64,000 bases of DNA from assembly GCF_002007205.1 (NCBI RefSeq), contig NZ_LAZS01000001.1:248001-312000 (forward strand), given 5' to 3'. Below the pieces are notes generated by a model, which made no database searches, had not been told where the DNA came from, and was given only the letters and a program-made list of their open reading frames with translations. Made by a program: the position numbers and the translations under genes. Shown here piece by piece: positions 28,267 through 39,353 of this stretch; the stretch's first letter is position 1, and each line of letters starts with the position of its first letter. This DNA comes from Ensifer adhaerens (GTDB lineage: Bacteria; Pseudomonadota; Alphaproteobacteria; Rhizobiales; Rhizobiaceae).

Positions 28267-29596
28267 GGCTCAAACGCCGACGGCCGTTGTCGAAACGGCA
28301 AACCGATTTCTCGCCTCCTTTCTTCGTCCGATGCGCATCCTCGTCGCCATCTCCGGCGGGAGCGATTCCAAGGGTCTTCTTCTCGCCCTTCATGAGGCGA
28401 TCGAGGCAAGCGAACCCCACAGATTTTCCCTGGCCGCGTGCACGGTCGATCACGCTCTGAGACCGGAATCGGCTGAGGAAGCGCACGGTGTTGCCGCGTT
28501 CTGCGCAAGCATGGGCGTTCCGCACCTCATCATGCGATGGGATGGCCCCAAACCCCTGACAGGCATCCAGGCGGCGGCGCGCGAGGCGCGCTATCGGTTG
28601 CTGGCCGATGCCGCCGGGAGGCTCGAAGCCGGCTGCATCGTCACCGGGCACACCGGCGACGATCAGCGCGAAACGATCCTGATGCGGATGCAAAGGGCGC
28701 AAGGGCCGGGCGCCTCCGGCATGGCGAGCGCCACCCTTTACGATCGCCGGTTCTGGGTGCTGCGGCCGTTCCTCGACCTCGATCGGGCGTCGATCCGCGC
28801 CTTTCTTGCGACGCGCAGCGTGACCTGGTTCGATGATCCGAGCAACGCGAACCCGACCTTCGAGCGGGTGCGCGCCCGGGCTCGACTGGAGCAATCGCCG
28901 CAGGCGCAAGAGGGCGCGTGGGATGCCGGCACCAGAGCCCGATCATCCGCAAGAGCCGCCGCGCTCATCGCCGGGCACGTCCGCGTGCATGCGGGCCTGG
29001 TGACGGAGATCCCGCTTGCTCTGGCCGAGCACCGCGACGATGTCGACTGGCAGCGGGCGCTGCTCGCGCTCGTGGCCGTCACCGGCGGCCGCGCGCATAT
29101 CCCCGCCGCCGACACGGTGAAGCGGGTAACGGCGTTTCTGCATGAGACAACACCCGGCCGGTTGACCGCCGGAAGATGTGTGTTCGATCGGCGCTCGAGC
29201 GGGCTCTACCTCTATCGCGAGGCGCGGGGCCTGGCGACCTTGAGGCTTGCGGGTGGCGAGACCGGTCTGTGGGACGGCCGCTTCCGCGTGCACAATGGCG
29301 GAAATGCTCCGGTTTCCGTGGTGGCGGAAGGTGGGCGCGGGTCACAACAGCAGAGACTTATTGCCGCAGGCCTGCCACCGGGCGTTGCCGGCCGTGCATC
29401 GCTTGCAGCGCCGCGGATCCTGCCGGAGGACGGCGAAAGTGTCGCATCCGTCATGATCGAGCCGCGGATCGGGCTCTACGACACCTTTTTGCCGGGATTC
29501 GACCGGATCATGGCCGATCGGATCGCCGGATTGTTCGGACGAGCGCATTATCCTCTGCCGCCGGTTCACGATCTATTGACAGAAATGGAACGGTAG
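28256..29596 (+). CDS. tilS: tRNA(Ile)-lysidine synthase TilS
   Basis: Product of 446 residues from a TTG that overlaps the end of cpoB by 11 bases; a later start is possible because the first 25 residues are variable in the family. The PP-loop is AISGGSDSKGLLLALHE (SGGSDS), followed by CTVDHALRPESAEEAH and VTGHTGDDQRETILMR. TilS ligates lysine to C34 of the CAU-anticodon tRNA-Ile so that it reads AUA. The product is essential in most bacteria. It is placed between cpoB and ftsH as in related rhizobia. Confidence 0.94.
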   Translation: MAAEAQTPTAVVETANRFLASFLRPMRILVAISGGSDSKGLLLALHEAIEASEPHRFSLAACTVDHALRPESAEEAHGVAAFCASMGVPHLIMRWDGPKPLTGIQAAAREARYRLLADAAGRLEAGCIVTGHTGDDQRETILMRMQRAQGPGASGMASATLYDRRFWVLRPFLDLDRASIRAFLATRSVTWFDDPSNANPTFERVRARARLEQSPQAQEGAWDAGTRARSSARAAALIAGHVRVHAGLVTEIPLALAEHRDDVDWQRALLALVAVTGGRAHIPAADTVKRVTAFLHETTPGRLTAGRCVFDRRSSGLYLYREARGLATLRLAGGETGLWDGRFRVHNGGNAPVSVVAEGGRGSQQQRLIAAGLPPGVAGRASLAAPRILPEDGESVASVMIEPRIGLYDTFLPGFDRIMADRIAGLFGRAHYPLPPVHDLLTEMER

Positions 29597-29696
29597 CCGG
29601 CGGTTTGCCTTGGCAATACGTCACCAGAACCCTATGTTAGGGAGCAAGACAGCGGCTCGCGAAATGCGCGGGTCGTGACAGGTTCCGGGGAGTTCG

Positions 29697-31640
<1,944 letters not shown>

Positions 31641-31665
31641 CCGACACCTGTCGGCTATGTATTGG

Positions 31666-31698
31666 AGCCGCCGTTCCTTGAGTGGAGCGGCGGCTTTT
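31666..31698 (+). terminator. Terminator after ftsH
   Basis: An 8-bp stem AGCCGCCG/CGGCGGCT, with a possible inner TTCC/GGAG-type pairing in the loop, is followed by TTTT, 26 bases after the ftsH stop. Confidence 0.8.
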
Positions 31699-31956
31699 CG
31701 TTGGCGGTTCGGCGTCTGGCATTTGGTAACGGGATGTAATGATTTCTGATGCTAGGCTCGCTGCCGTTTGCTGCGCTTTTGTGTCAAAGAAGATTCATGT
31801 GTTTGCGATCGCATGCCATGATCCGGCACGACGATCCGAGGCGTACGGCAACCGCCGATATGAAATGAGGTCCGGTCAATGAAACCCAGTCGCGCACCCC
31901 GCAGACAGGCGAAGCTGGCAAAGCCAGCGCTGACCCGGCAGAACGATGGAGCTCTT
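31699..31956. other. Intergenic region before glmM, promoter presumed
   Basis: About 260 bases. An in-frame upstream extension of glmM to 31879 exists but has no family similarity and contains many basic residues, so I treat it as untranslated leader. No repeat or RNA element recognised. Confidence 0.4.
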
Positions 31957-33309
<1,353 letters not shown>

Positions 33310-33335
33310 GCGTCAAACCTTTGACTTCCCTCCAG

Positions 33336-33366
33336 GGCCGGTGCGTTGCGCCGGCCTCTTTTTTGT
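33336..33366 (+). terminator. Terminator after glmM
   Basis: The stem GGCCGGTGC/GCGCCGGCC with a small GTT loop is followed by TCTTTTTT, 27 bases after the glmM stop. Confidence 0.85.
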
Positions 33367-33580
33367 CGGGATGGCGCGTCAGCCATGCGCCGTGTCGGAG
33401 ACTTTTTCCCGCGCGGGCGCGCCGCTTGCCGAGCATGTGCTTCCAGCCATGCGCAACCTAGCGCTTTGTCTTGCCAAACTATTTAGGTGTGTCTTACGGA
33501 TGCTCCGTTGCCGTCAGTAACGTCGCACGACAACTACAAGAATAGACCCGATGTTTAACAATCTCGGTAAACGATTGTAG

Positions 33581-33596
33581 TTAATCGGAACTTAAC
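33581..33596 (+). promoter_or_regulatory. CtrA box upstream of the first OMP gene
   Basis: TTAA-N7-TTAAC matches the full consensus for the response regulator CtrA with no mismatch. It lies 89 bases before the start codon at 33685. ctrA itself is encoded at 53337-54038, so CtrA control of this gene is a supported inference. Confidence 0.65.
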
Positions 33597-33684
33597 CTTT
33601 GCTCCTCATTATCCATAACCAATAACGGGATTTGGGCACCGGTTTCATGGTGAGCCAAGCAACGAGAATGTATTGGAGTGGGCC

Positions 33685-34509
33685 ATGAAGCGAATTTTGA
33701 GTGGCGTTGTTGCTATCTTGCTCAGCGGCACGGCAGCTTATGCTGCAGATGTCTATCAACCGCCAATGGAGCCGGTGCCGGAACAGCCGATCGAAGTCAT
33801 CCAGACCAGCGGCTGGTATCTGCGCGGCGATGTCGGCTATGCCTGGAACAACCTGCGCGGCGCGAACTACTACCAAGGGGGGCCTGGCGGCTCCATCACC
33901 AGTTTCGAAACGGCCGATATCGATGATTCCTGGGTCGCCGGCGTTGGTGTCGGTTACCAGTTCAACAACTATCTGCGCGCCGACATCACGGCCGACTACT
34001 GGGGCGGCGCCGACTTCACTGGCTCGACTTTGGGCAACTGCGGCAGCGTGGTCGGTCCTTGCCGGTCGCGTGACGTCACCTCCGTTTCCGCCTGGAGCCT
34101 GATGGCCAATGCCTATGTCGACATCGGCACCTACGGCGCCTTCACGCCTTACGTCGGTGCCGGTATCGGTGCCACCCACGTCAAGTGGGACAAGCTGCGC
34201 AACACCAGCTGCAGCATCGCCGATCCCAGCCAATGCGACCCGACGACCGGTCATGACGGTGAGAGCAAGTGGCGCTTCACCTACGCGCTGATGGCCGGTA
34301 CAGCCATCGACCTCACCTGCAATCTCAAGGCCGACGTCGGCTACCGCTTCCGCCAGGTCGACGATGGCGACATGTTCGGCTACGCCAACGGTGGCGGTCC
34401 GGGCTCCGATGAAGGCTTCTACATCCACGAGGCACGCGCCGGTTTGCGCTACTCGTTCGGCAGTGTCTGCGAAGTGCCCTACGAGCCGGAGCCGATCGTC
34501 TACAAGTGA
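33685..34509 (+). CDS. Outer-membrane beta-barrel protein, first of a tandem pair
   Basis: Product of 274 residues from ATG 33685, which has TTGGAG upstream. The signal peptide ends near AYA-ADVY. The mature part has repeated aromatic-Gly strands of small porin-like barrels (GWYLRGDVGYAWN, GVGYQFNNYLRADITADYW, LMANAYVDIGTYGAFTPYVG, LKADVGYRFRQVDDG) and ends RAGLRYSFGSVCEVPYEPE. Two internal Cys pairs could form disulfides. The family is Omp25/heat-resistant-agglutinin-like. The next gene is a paralogue. The function is probably structural or adhesive; no substrate is inferred. Confidence 0.88.
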   Translation: MKRILSGVVAILLSGTAAYAADVYQPPMEPVPEQPIEVIQTSGWYLRGDVGYAWNNLRGANYYQGGPGGSITSFETADIDDSWVAGVGVGYQFNNYLRADITADYWGGADFTGSTLGNCGSVVGPCRSRDVTSVSAWSLMANAYVDIGTYGAFTPYVGAGIGATHVKWDKLRNTSCSIADPSQCDPTTGHDGESKWRFTYALMAGTAIDLTCNLKADVGYRFRQVDDGDMFGYANGGGPGSDEGFYIHEARAGLRYSFGSVCEVPYEPEPIVYK

Positions 34510-34531
34510 TCGACCAGACCAGATGATACAA

Positions 34532-34556
34532 AAGGCCACCTTCGGGTGGCCTTTTT
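34532..34556 (+). terminator. Terminator between the two OMP genes
   Basis: A 9-bp stem AAGGCCACC/GGTGGCCTT with a UUCG tetraloop is followed by TTT. The tandem genes are thus separately transcribed. Confidence 0.88.
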
Positions 34557-34595
34557 CGTTGCCGCCATTCTTTGCTTGTTTCCTAACAGGCATGG

Positions 34596-34611
34596 TTAAC
34601 CGGGGGTTAAC
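34596..34611 (+). promoter_or_regulatory. CtrA box upstream of the second OMP gene
   Basis: TTAA-CCGGGGG-TTAAC is an exact match to the CtrA consensus, about 87 bases before the start codon. The distance is nearly the same as for the first OMP gene. Confidence 0.65.
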
Positions 34612-34697
34612 CAGTCGCTGCCAATAGTTAACGCTGAACGAAGCGGTGACGGCAGTGCGCCATCCCGCACCGATAGCAGTGGTGAAAGGGCATGGGC

Positions 34698-35531
34698 ATG
34701 GATTGGCGAAACGGGTTCTGCGGGGCCGCTTTTGGTGCCGGTCTGCTCCTTTCCGGCGCGGCATTCGCTGCCGATGAGGATCTCCTGAATGCGCCGGAGA
34801 TCACCATCGAAAAAGAATCGGCTGGCGCGAGTGCGATCTATCTGCGCGGCGATATCGGCTATGCGCCTTGGCGTAGCGAAGGCGATCCCTATTACCGGAC
34901 CTTCGACGCGGGCACGTCGACCTACGACAGCACCACCTTCGACAACTCCCGTTTCGACAAGCCGTTCTCGGGTTCGCTCGGCGTCGGCTACCAGTTTACC
35001 GACACCTTCCGCGCTGACCTGACGGCGGAGTATTTCGAGAGCCGGTTCAACGGCTCGTCCTCATCGGCAATCCCGTGCGCGGGGCAGGGGGCGGGCACCT
35101 CCTGCGCGTTTTTGACCGGGGCCGACTATTCCGCTCTCGGCCTGATGGCGAACGCCTATGTCGACTTCGGCACGCTCGCCGGCTTTACCCCCTATGTCGG
35201 CGCCGGTCTCGGCGCGACGCGTCTCAATTGGGATGCCGCGGTTGAAAGGGCGACCTGCGTTGCCGGTGGCGGCGCCTGCGCCGGAGCGGCCGGCTTCACC
35301 TCCTACGAGGGGCGCGACAGCTGGCGCTTCACCTATGCGCTGATGGCCGGCGTTTCCTACGATCTCAGCGATCAGCTGAAGCTCGATGTCGGCTACCGCT
35401 ACTCCCATATCGCCGATGGCGAGATGTTCGGCTTCGGCACTGAGGCGCTTGCGGGCGCACGTGGCGGCAAGGGCTTTGACGATGGTCTTTCCCGTCACGA
35501 AATCCGAGCGGGCCTGCGCTTCTCGTTCTAG
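34698..35531 (+). CDS. Outer-membrane beta-barrel protein, second of a tandem pair
   Basis: Product of 277 residues from ATG 34698; ATG 34692 is two codons upstream but only one base from the GAAAGGG site, so 34698 fits better. The signal peptide ends near AFA-ADED. Strand motifs parallel the preceding gene: IYLRGDIGYAPW, GVGYQFTDTFRADLTAEYFE, LMANAYVDFGTLAGFTPYVG, WRFTYALMAGVSYDLS, and the terminal Phe in RAGLRFSF needed for barrel insertion. It is a paralogue, with an extra Gly/Ala-rich loop. Role unknown; the separate CtrA box suggests cell-cycle timing. Confidence 0.88.
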   Translation: MDWRNGFCGAAFGAGLLLSGAAFAADEDLLNAPEITIEKESAGASAIYLRGDIGYAPWRSEGDPYYRTFDAGTSTYDSTTFDNSRFDKPFSGSLGVGYQFTDTFRADLTAEYFESRFNGSSSSAIPCAGQGAGTSCAFLTGADYSALGLMANAYVDFGTLAGFTPYVGAGLGATRLNWDAAVERATCVAGGGACAGAAGFTSYEGRDSWRFTYALMAGVSYDLSDQLKLDVGYRYSHIADGEMFGFGTEALAGARGGKGFDDGLSRHEIRAGLRFSF

Positions 35532-35711
35532 CGCCATCGGCCGCGGGAAAGTCGAGCAGGTTCGCTGCGTTCTTTCCCCAAGTGATTCAACCTGTTGCCC
35601 ACATGAAGGCGTTGTCTGGCAACAATCGTTCGGCGGTGGCCGCCTGTCTTTTCATATGTTGCCCGCTACGCCATTAATTTTGTCGATTGCGACAAAGCGC
35701 TTGACTTCCGA

Positions 35712-35781
35712 TCCCGCCGCCAATATCGACAACGGCGGGACACCCTTCCCCAACGAAGGGCTATCTATCTGGAAGGATAGC
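35712..35781 (+). promoter_or_regulatory. Structured leader upstream of serC (serC RNA motif-like)
   Basis: Three consecutive hairpins end two bases before the serC ATG: TCCCGCCG/CGGCGGGA (35712-35740), CCCTTC/GAAGGG (35743-35760) and GCTATC/GATAGC (35760-35781). The third contains the GGAAGGA ribosome-binding site in its loop and right arm. Alphaproteobacteria carry a conserved RNA motif at this position (Rfam serC). Assignment rests on position and pairing, not on a covariance search. Confidence 0.5.
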
Positions 35782-35783
35782 AC

Positions 35784-36962
35784 ATGGCAAAGCCTGCACA
35801 GCCGGACCTCCGTCCGAGCAATACCCATTTCTCTTCTGGCCCTTGCTCGAAGCGCCCCGGTTGGACGCTCGACGCTCTCTCCGATGCTCCGCTCGGTCGT
35901 TCGCACCGCGCCAAGATCGGCAAGACGAAGCTGAAGCAGGCCATCGATCTTACCCGTGACATTCTTGAAGTGCCGGCCGACTACCGTATCGGTATCGTGC
36001 CCGCTTCCGACACCGGCGCCGTCGAAATGGCGCTCTGGTCGCTGCTCGGTCCGCGCGGCGTCGACATGGTCGCCTGGGAAAGCTTTGGCGCCGGCTGGGT
36101 GACCGACGTGGTCAAGCAGCTGAAGCTCGCCGACGTACGCAAGTTCGAAGCCGGTTACGGCGAACTTCCCGACCTTTCGAAGGTCGATTTCGACCGCGAC
36201 GTGGTCTTCACCTGGAACGGCACGACCTCGGGCGTGCGTGTGCCCAACGGCGACTTCATCCCGGCTGACCGCAAGGGCCTGACGATCTGCGATGCGACCT
36301 CTGCCGCGTTTGCGCAGAACCTCGATTTCGCCAAGCTCGACGTCGTCACTTTCTCCTGGCAGAAGGTTCTTGGCGGCGAGGGCGCCCATGGCGTCATCAT
36401 CCTGTCGCCGCGCGCCGTCGAACGGCTGCTGACCTACGTGCCGGCCTGGCCGCTGCCGAAGATCTTCCGCATGACCTCGGGCGGAAAGCTGATTGAAGGC
36501 ATCTTTACCGGCGAAACCATCAACACGCCGTCGATGCTTTGCGTCGAAGATTACATCGATGCGCTGCTTTGGGCACAGCAGGTCGGCGGGCTCAAGGGCC
36601 TGATGGCCCGGGCTGATGCCAATGCGCAGGCAATCTTCGATTTCGTCGCCGCCAACGATTGGATCGCAAACCTGGCGGTCAAGGACGAGACCCGCTCCAA
36701 CACCTCGGTCTGCTTGAAGATCGTCGACAAGGACGTGCTGACGCTGGACGCTGACGGACAGGCGGCCTTTGCCAAGGGCGTGGTTGCGCTCCTCGAAAAG
36801 GAAGGCGTCGCCTTCGACATCGGCCATTACCGCGATGCCCCGTCCGGTCTTCGCATCTGGGCCGGCGCCACGATCGAGGCCGCCGACATGAAGGCGCTGA
36901 TGCCATGGCTGACCTGGGCTTTCGAGACCCAGAAGGCAACGCTGGCACAGGCCGCGGCCTGA
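35784..36962 (+). CDS. serC: Phosphoserine aminotransferase SerC
   Basis: Product of 392 residues, the longer alphaproteobacterial form of SerC. It begins with the family-typical [16 protein letters not shown]. The pyridoxal-phosphate lysine is in [14 protein letters not shown] (Lys near residue 193). It converts 3-phosphohydroxypyruvate and glutamate to phosphoserine and 2-oxoglutarate, the second step of serine synthesis. serA follows by 132 bases on the same strand, and a structured leader overlaps the ribosome-binding site. Confidence 0.95.
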   Translation: MAKPAQPDLRPSNTHFSSGPCSKRPGWTLDALSDAPLGRSHRAKIGKTKLKQAIDLTRDILEVPADYRIGIVPASDTGAVEMALWSLLGPRGVDMVAWESFGAGWVTDVVKQLKLADVRKFEAGYGELPDLSKVDFDRDVVFTWNGTTSGVRVPNGDFIPADRKGLTICDATSAAFAQNLDFAKLDVVTFSWQKVLGGEGAHGVIILSPRAVERLLTYVPAWPLPKIFRMTSGGKLIEGIFTGETINTPSMLCVEDYIDALLWAQQVGGLKGLMARADANAQAIFDFVAANDWIANLAVKDETRSNTSVCLKIVDKDVLTLDADGQAAFAKGVVALLEKEGVAFDIGHYRDAPSGLRIWAGATIEAADMKALMPWLTWAFETQKATLAQAAA

Positions 36963-37094
36963 TCGGACAATGGGTGAGGACAATGAACTTCGCCCGCATC
37001 TCACACTGATTTGAGTGATCCGCTTCGCTCCCGATGGGAGCGAGGCCTGGCTACCCGCATTCCCATTCAGACCTGATCTTTAAGGAGGCCTCCC

Positions 37095-38690
37095 ATGGCA
37101 CCTCGTGTTCTCGTATCCGACGAACTGTCGGAAACCGCCGTCCAGATCTTCCGCGACCGCGGCGTCGAAGTCGATTTCCAGCCGAAGCTCGGCAAGGACA
37201 AGGACAAGCTCGCCGAAATCATCGGTAACTATGACGGTCTTGCCATCCGTTCCGCCACCAAGGCGACGGAAAAGCTGATTGCCGCTGCGACCAACCTCAA
37301 GGTCATCGGCCGCGCCGGCATCGGCGTCGACAATGTCGACATCCCGGCCGCTTCGCGCCGCGGTATCATCGTGATGAACACGCCCTTCGGCAACTCGATC
37401 ACGACCGCCGAACACGCGATTGCGCTGCTCTTTGCCGTTGCCCGCCAGCTTCCGGCCGCCGACACCTCGACGCAGGCCGGCAAGTGGGAGAAGTCCCGCT
37501 TCATGGGTGTCGAAATCACCGGCAAGACGCTCGGCGTCATCGGCGCCGGCAACATCGGCTCTATCGTCTGCTCGCGCGCCATCGGCCTGAAGATGCATGT
37601 GCTTGCCTACGACCCGTTCCTCTCCAAGGAGCGCGCCGAGGAAATGGGCGTCACCAAGGTCGAACTCGACGAACTGCTCGCCCAGGCTGACTTCATCACC
37701 CTGCACGTGCCGCTGACCGACAAGACCCGCAACATCCTGAGCGCCGAAGCGCTTGCCAAGGCCAAGCCGGGCGTGCGCATCGTCAACTGCGCCCGTGGTG
37801 GTCTCGTCGACGAGAAGGCGCTTGCCGAAGCGATCAAGTCGGGCCATGTCGCCGGCGCCGGTTTCGACGTTTTCGAGGTCGAACCCGCAACCGAAAGCCC
37901 GCTTTTCGGCCTGCCGAACGTCGTCTGCACGCCGCATCTCGGCGCTTCGACCACGGAAGCCCAGGAGAACGTCGCGCTGCAGGTGGCCGAACAGATGTCG
38001 GACTATCTGGTCAAGGGTGCGGTCTCCAACGCCATCAACATGCCGTCGATCACCGCTGAGGAAGCGCCGATCCTCAAGCCGTTCATCCGGCTTGCCGACG
38101 TTCTCGGCGCCTTCGTCGGTCAGGTGACCGAAAGCGCGATCAAGGAAATCGAGATCCTCTATGACGGCTCGACCGCCGGCATGAACACCAAGGCGCTGAC
38201 GAGTGCCGTGCTTGCCGGTCTGATCCGGCCGCAGGTCGCCGACGTCAACATGGTTTCGGCGCCGGTCATGATCAAGGAAAAGGGCATCATCCTGTCCGAG
38301 GTCAAGCGTGACAAGACCGGCGTCTTCGACGGCTACATCAAGCTGACGGTGAAAACGGCGAACCAGACGCGGTCGGTTGCCGGCACGGTGTTCTCGGACG
38401 GCAAGCCGCGTTTCATCCAGATCAAGGGCATCAACCTCGATGCGGATGTCGGCAACCACATGGTCTACATCACCAACACCGACGTTCCCGGCATGATCGG
38501 CTTCATCGGCATGACGCTCGGCGATGCGGGCGTCAACATCGCGAACTTCCAGCTCGGCCGCGAGAAGGAAGCCGGCGACGCGATCGCGCTGCTCTACGTC
38601 GATGGCGCTGTTTCCGAGGCCGTGCTTGACAAGCTGCGTGCCAATCCGGCAATTCGCCAGGCAAAGCCGCTGGTCTTCAACATCGATTGA
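37095..38690 (+). CDS. serA: D-3-phosphoglycerate dehydrogenase SerA
   Basis: Product of 531 residues, the long SerA type. The substrate domain is split around the NAD-binding domain, which has GVIGAGNIGSIVCSRAIGL. The catalytic Arg, Glu and His are in NCARGGLVDEKAL and TPHLGASTTEAQENVA. An intervening ASB domain (about 315-450) is followed by an ACT domain (HMVYITNTDVPGMIGFIGMT) that may sense serine. It oxidises 3-phosphoglycerate, the first step of serine synthesis. The start has a strong AAGGAGG site. It lies downstream of serC. Confidence 0.97.
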   Translation: MAPRVLVSDELSETAVQIFRDRGVEVDFQPKLGKDKDKLAEIIGNYDGLAIRSATKATEKLIAAATNLKVIGRAGIGVDNVDIPAASRRGIIVMNTPFGNSITTAEHAIALLFAVARQLPAADTSTQAGKWEKSRFMGVEITGKTLGVIGAGNIGSIVCSRAIGLKMHVLAYDPFLSKERAEEMGVTKVELDELLAQADFITLHVPLTDKTRNILSAEALAKAKPGVRIVNCARGGLVDEKALAEAIKSGHVAGAGFDVFEVEPATESPLFGLPNVVCTPHLGASTTEAQENVALQVAEQMSDYLVKGAVSNAINMPSITAEEAPILKPFIRLADVLGAFVGQVTESAIKEIEILYDGSTAGMNTKALTSAVLAGLIRPQVADVNMVSAPVMIKEKGIILSEVKRDKTGVFDGYIKLTVKTANQTRSVAGTVFSDGKPRFIQIKGINLDADVGNHMVYITNTDVPGMIGFIGMTLGDAGVNIANFQLGREKEAGDAIALLYVDGAVSEAVLDKLRANPAIRQAKPLVFNID

Positions 38691-38750
38691 TGCCAGCCAC
38701 AGCAAGGGGCAGCACGGTCTGCCACTTTGCCGACCCACTCACATCGAGGA

Positions 38751-38778
38751 CGCACCGGCCGACCGCCGGTGCGTTTTC
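38751..38778 (+). terminator. Terminator after serA
   Basis: A 9-bp stem CGCACCGGC/GCCGGTGCG with a CGACC loop is followed by TTTTCCC, 60 bases after the serA stop. Confidence 0.85.
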
Positions 38779-38803
38779 CCGTTTCGAACGCATATGACGA
38801 GAA

Positions 38804-39310
38804 ATGAACGAAATGACATTCCGCTGGCGTGAGGCAAGCCTGCCCGACCTCGCATCCGTATCGGAGATCCAGCTCGCGGTTCACCAGGCCTTTCCCGAGG
38901 ATGACGCCGTGCTCGCCGACCGCATCGCGCTCAGCCCTGCCGGTTGTTTCATGCTGGACTCAAAGGGCCTGTCGCGCGGCTATGTGTTGAGCCACCCCTG
39001 GCTTCGCGGTGCGCCGCCGTCGCTGAACAGCCTGCTTGGCGAAATTCCTGAGGCTGCCGATACCTGGTACATCCATGACCTCGCCCTTCTGCCCGAAATG
39101 CGTGGCTCCGGGGCAGGGGGCGGCGTGTTGCCGATGCTTGCCGATGTTGCACGGACGGAAGGGTTCCGGTCGATGTCGCTCGTTTCCGTCAACGGATCCC
39201 GCCGCTTCTGGGAGCGACAGGGCTTCGAGGTTCGCATGGACGAACGGCTGGTGCAGAAGCTTTCAAGTTATGGCGATGATGCGCTCTATATGGAGCGGCA
39301 TCTCGTCTGA
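38804..39310 (+). CDS. GNAT-family N-acetyltransferase
   Basis: Product of 168 residues (or 165 if the ATG at 38813 is used). The GNAT fold is visible: an N-terminal FRWREASLPDLASVSEIQLA, the strand before the acetyl-CoA loop in WYIHDLALLPEMRGSGAGG, and the late SVNGSRRFWERQGFEV. The acetyl-CoA pyrophosphate loop is altered (RGSGAGGGV rather than the usual RxxGxG/A spacing with Arg-Gly), but the positions are consistent. The substrate is unknown. It is separated from serA by a terminator. Confidence 0.8.
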   Translation: MNEMTFRWREASLPDLASVSEIQLAVHQAFPEDDAVLADRIALSPAGCFMLDSKGLSRGYVLSHPWLRGAPPSLNSLLGEIPEAADTWYIHDLALLPEMRGSGAGGGVLPMLADVARTEGFRSMSLVSVNGSRRFWERQGFEVRMDERLVQKLSSYGDDALYMERHLV

Positions 39311-39312
39311 AT

Positions 39313-39340
39313 GAAAATGGCGCCGATTAGCGCCATTTTC
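39313..39340. terminator. Bidirectional terminator between the GNAT and chemoreceptor genes
   Basis: The arms GAAAATGGCGC and GCGCCATTTTC pair perfectly (11 bp) around CGATTA. A-rich and T-rich ends serve both strands; it sits between convergent stop codons. Confidence 0.85.
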
Positions 39341-39353
39341 GTCTCGGGATGGA

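Noticed and set aside
37080-38738. Minus-strand frame of 552 codons opposite serA
   Set aside because: A shadow of serA with Asp/His/Arg-rich composition.
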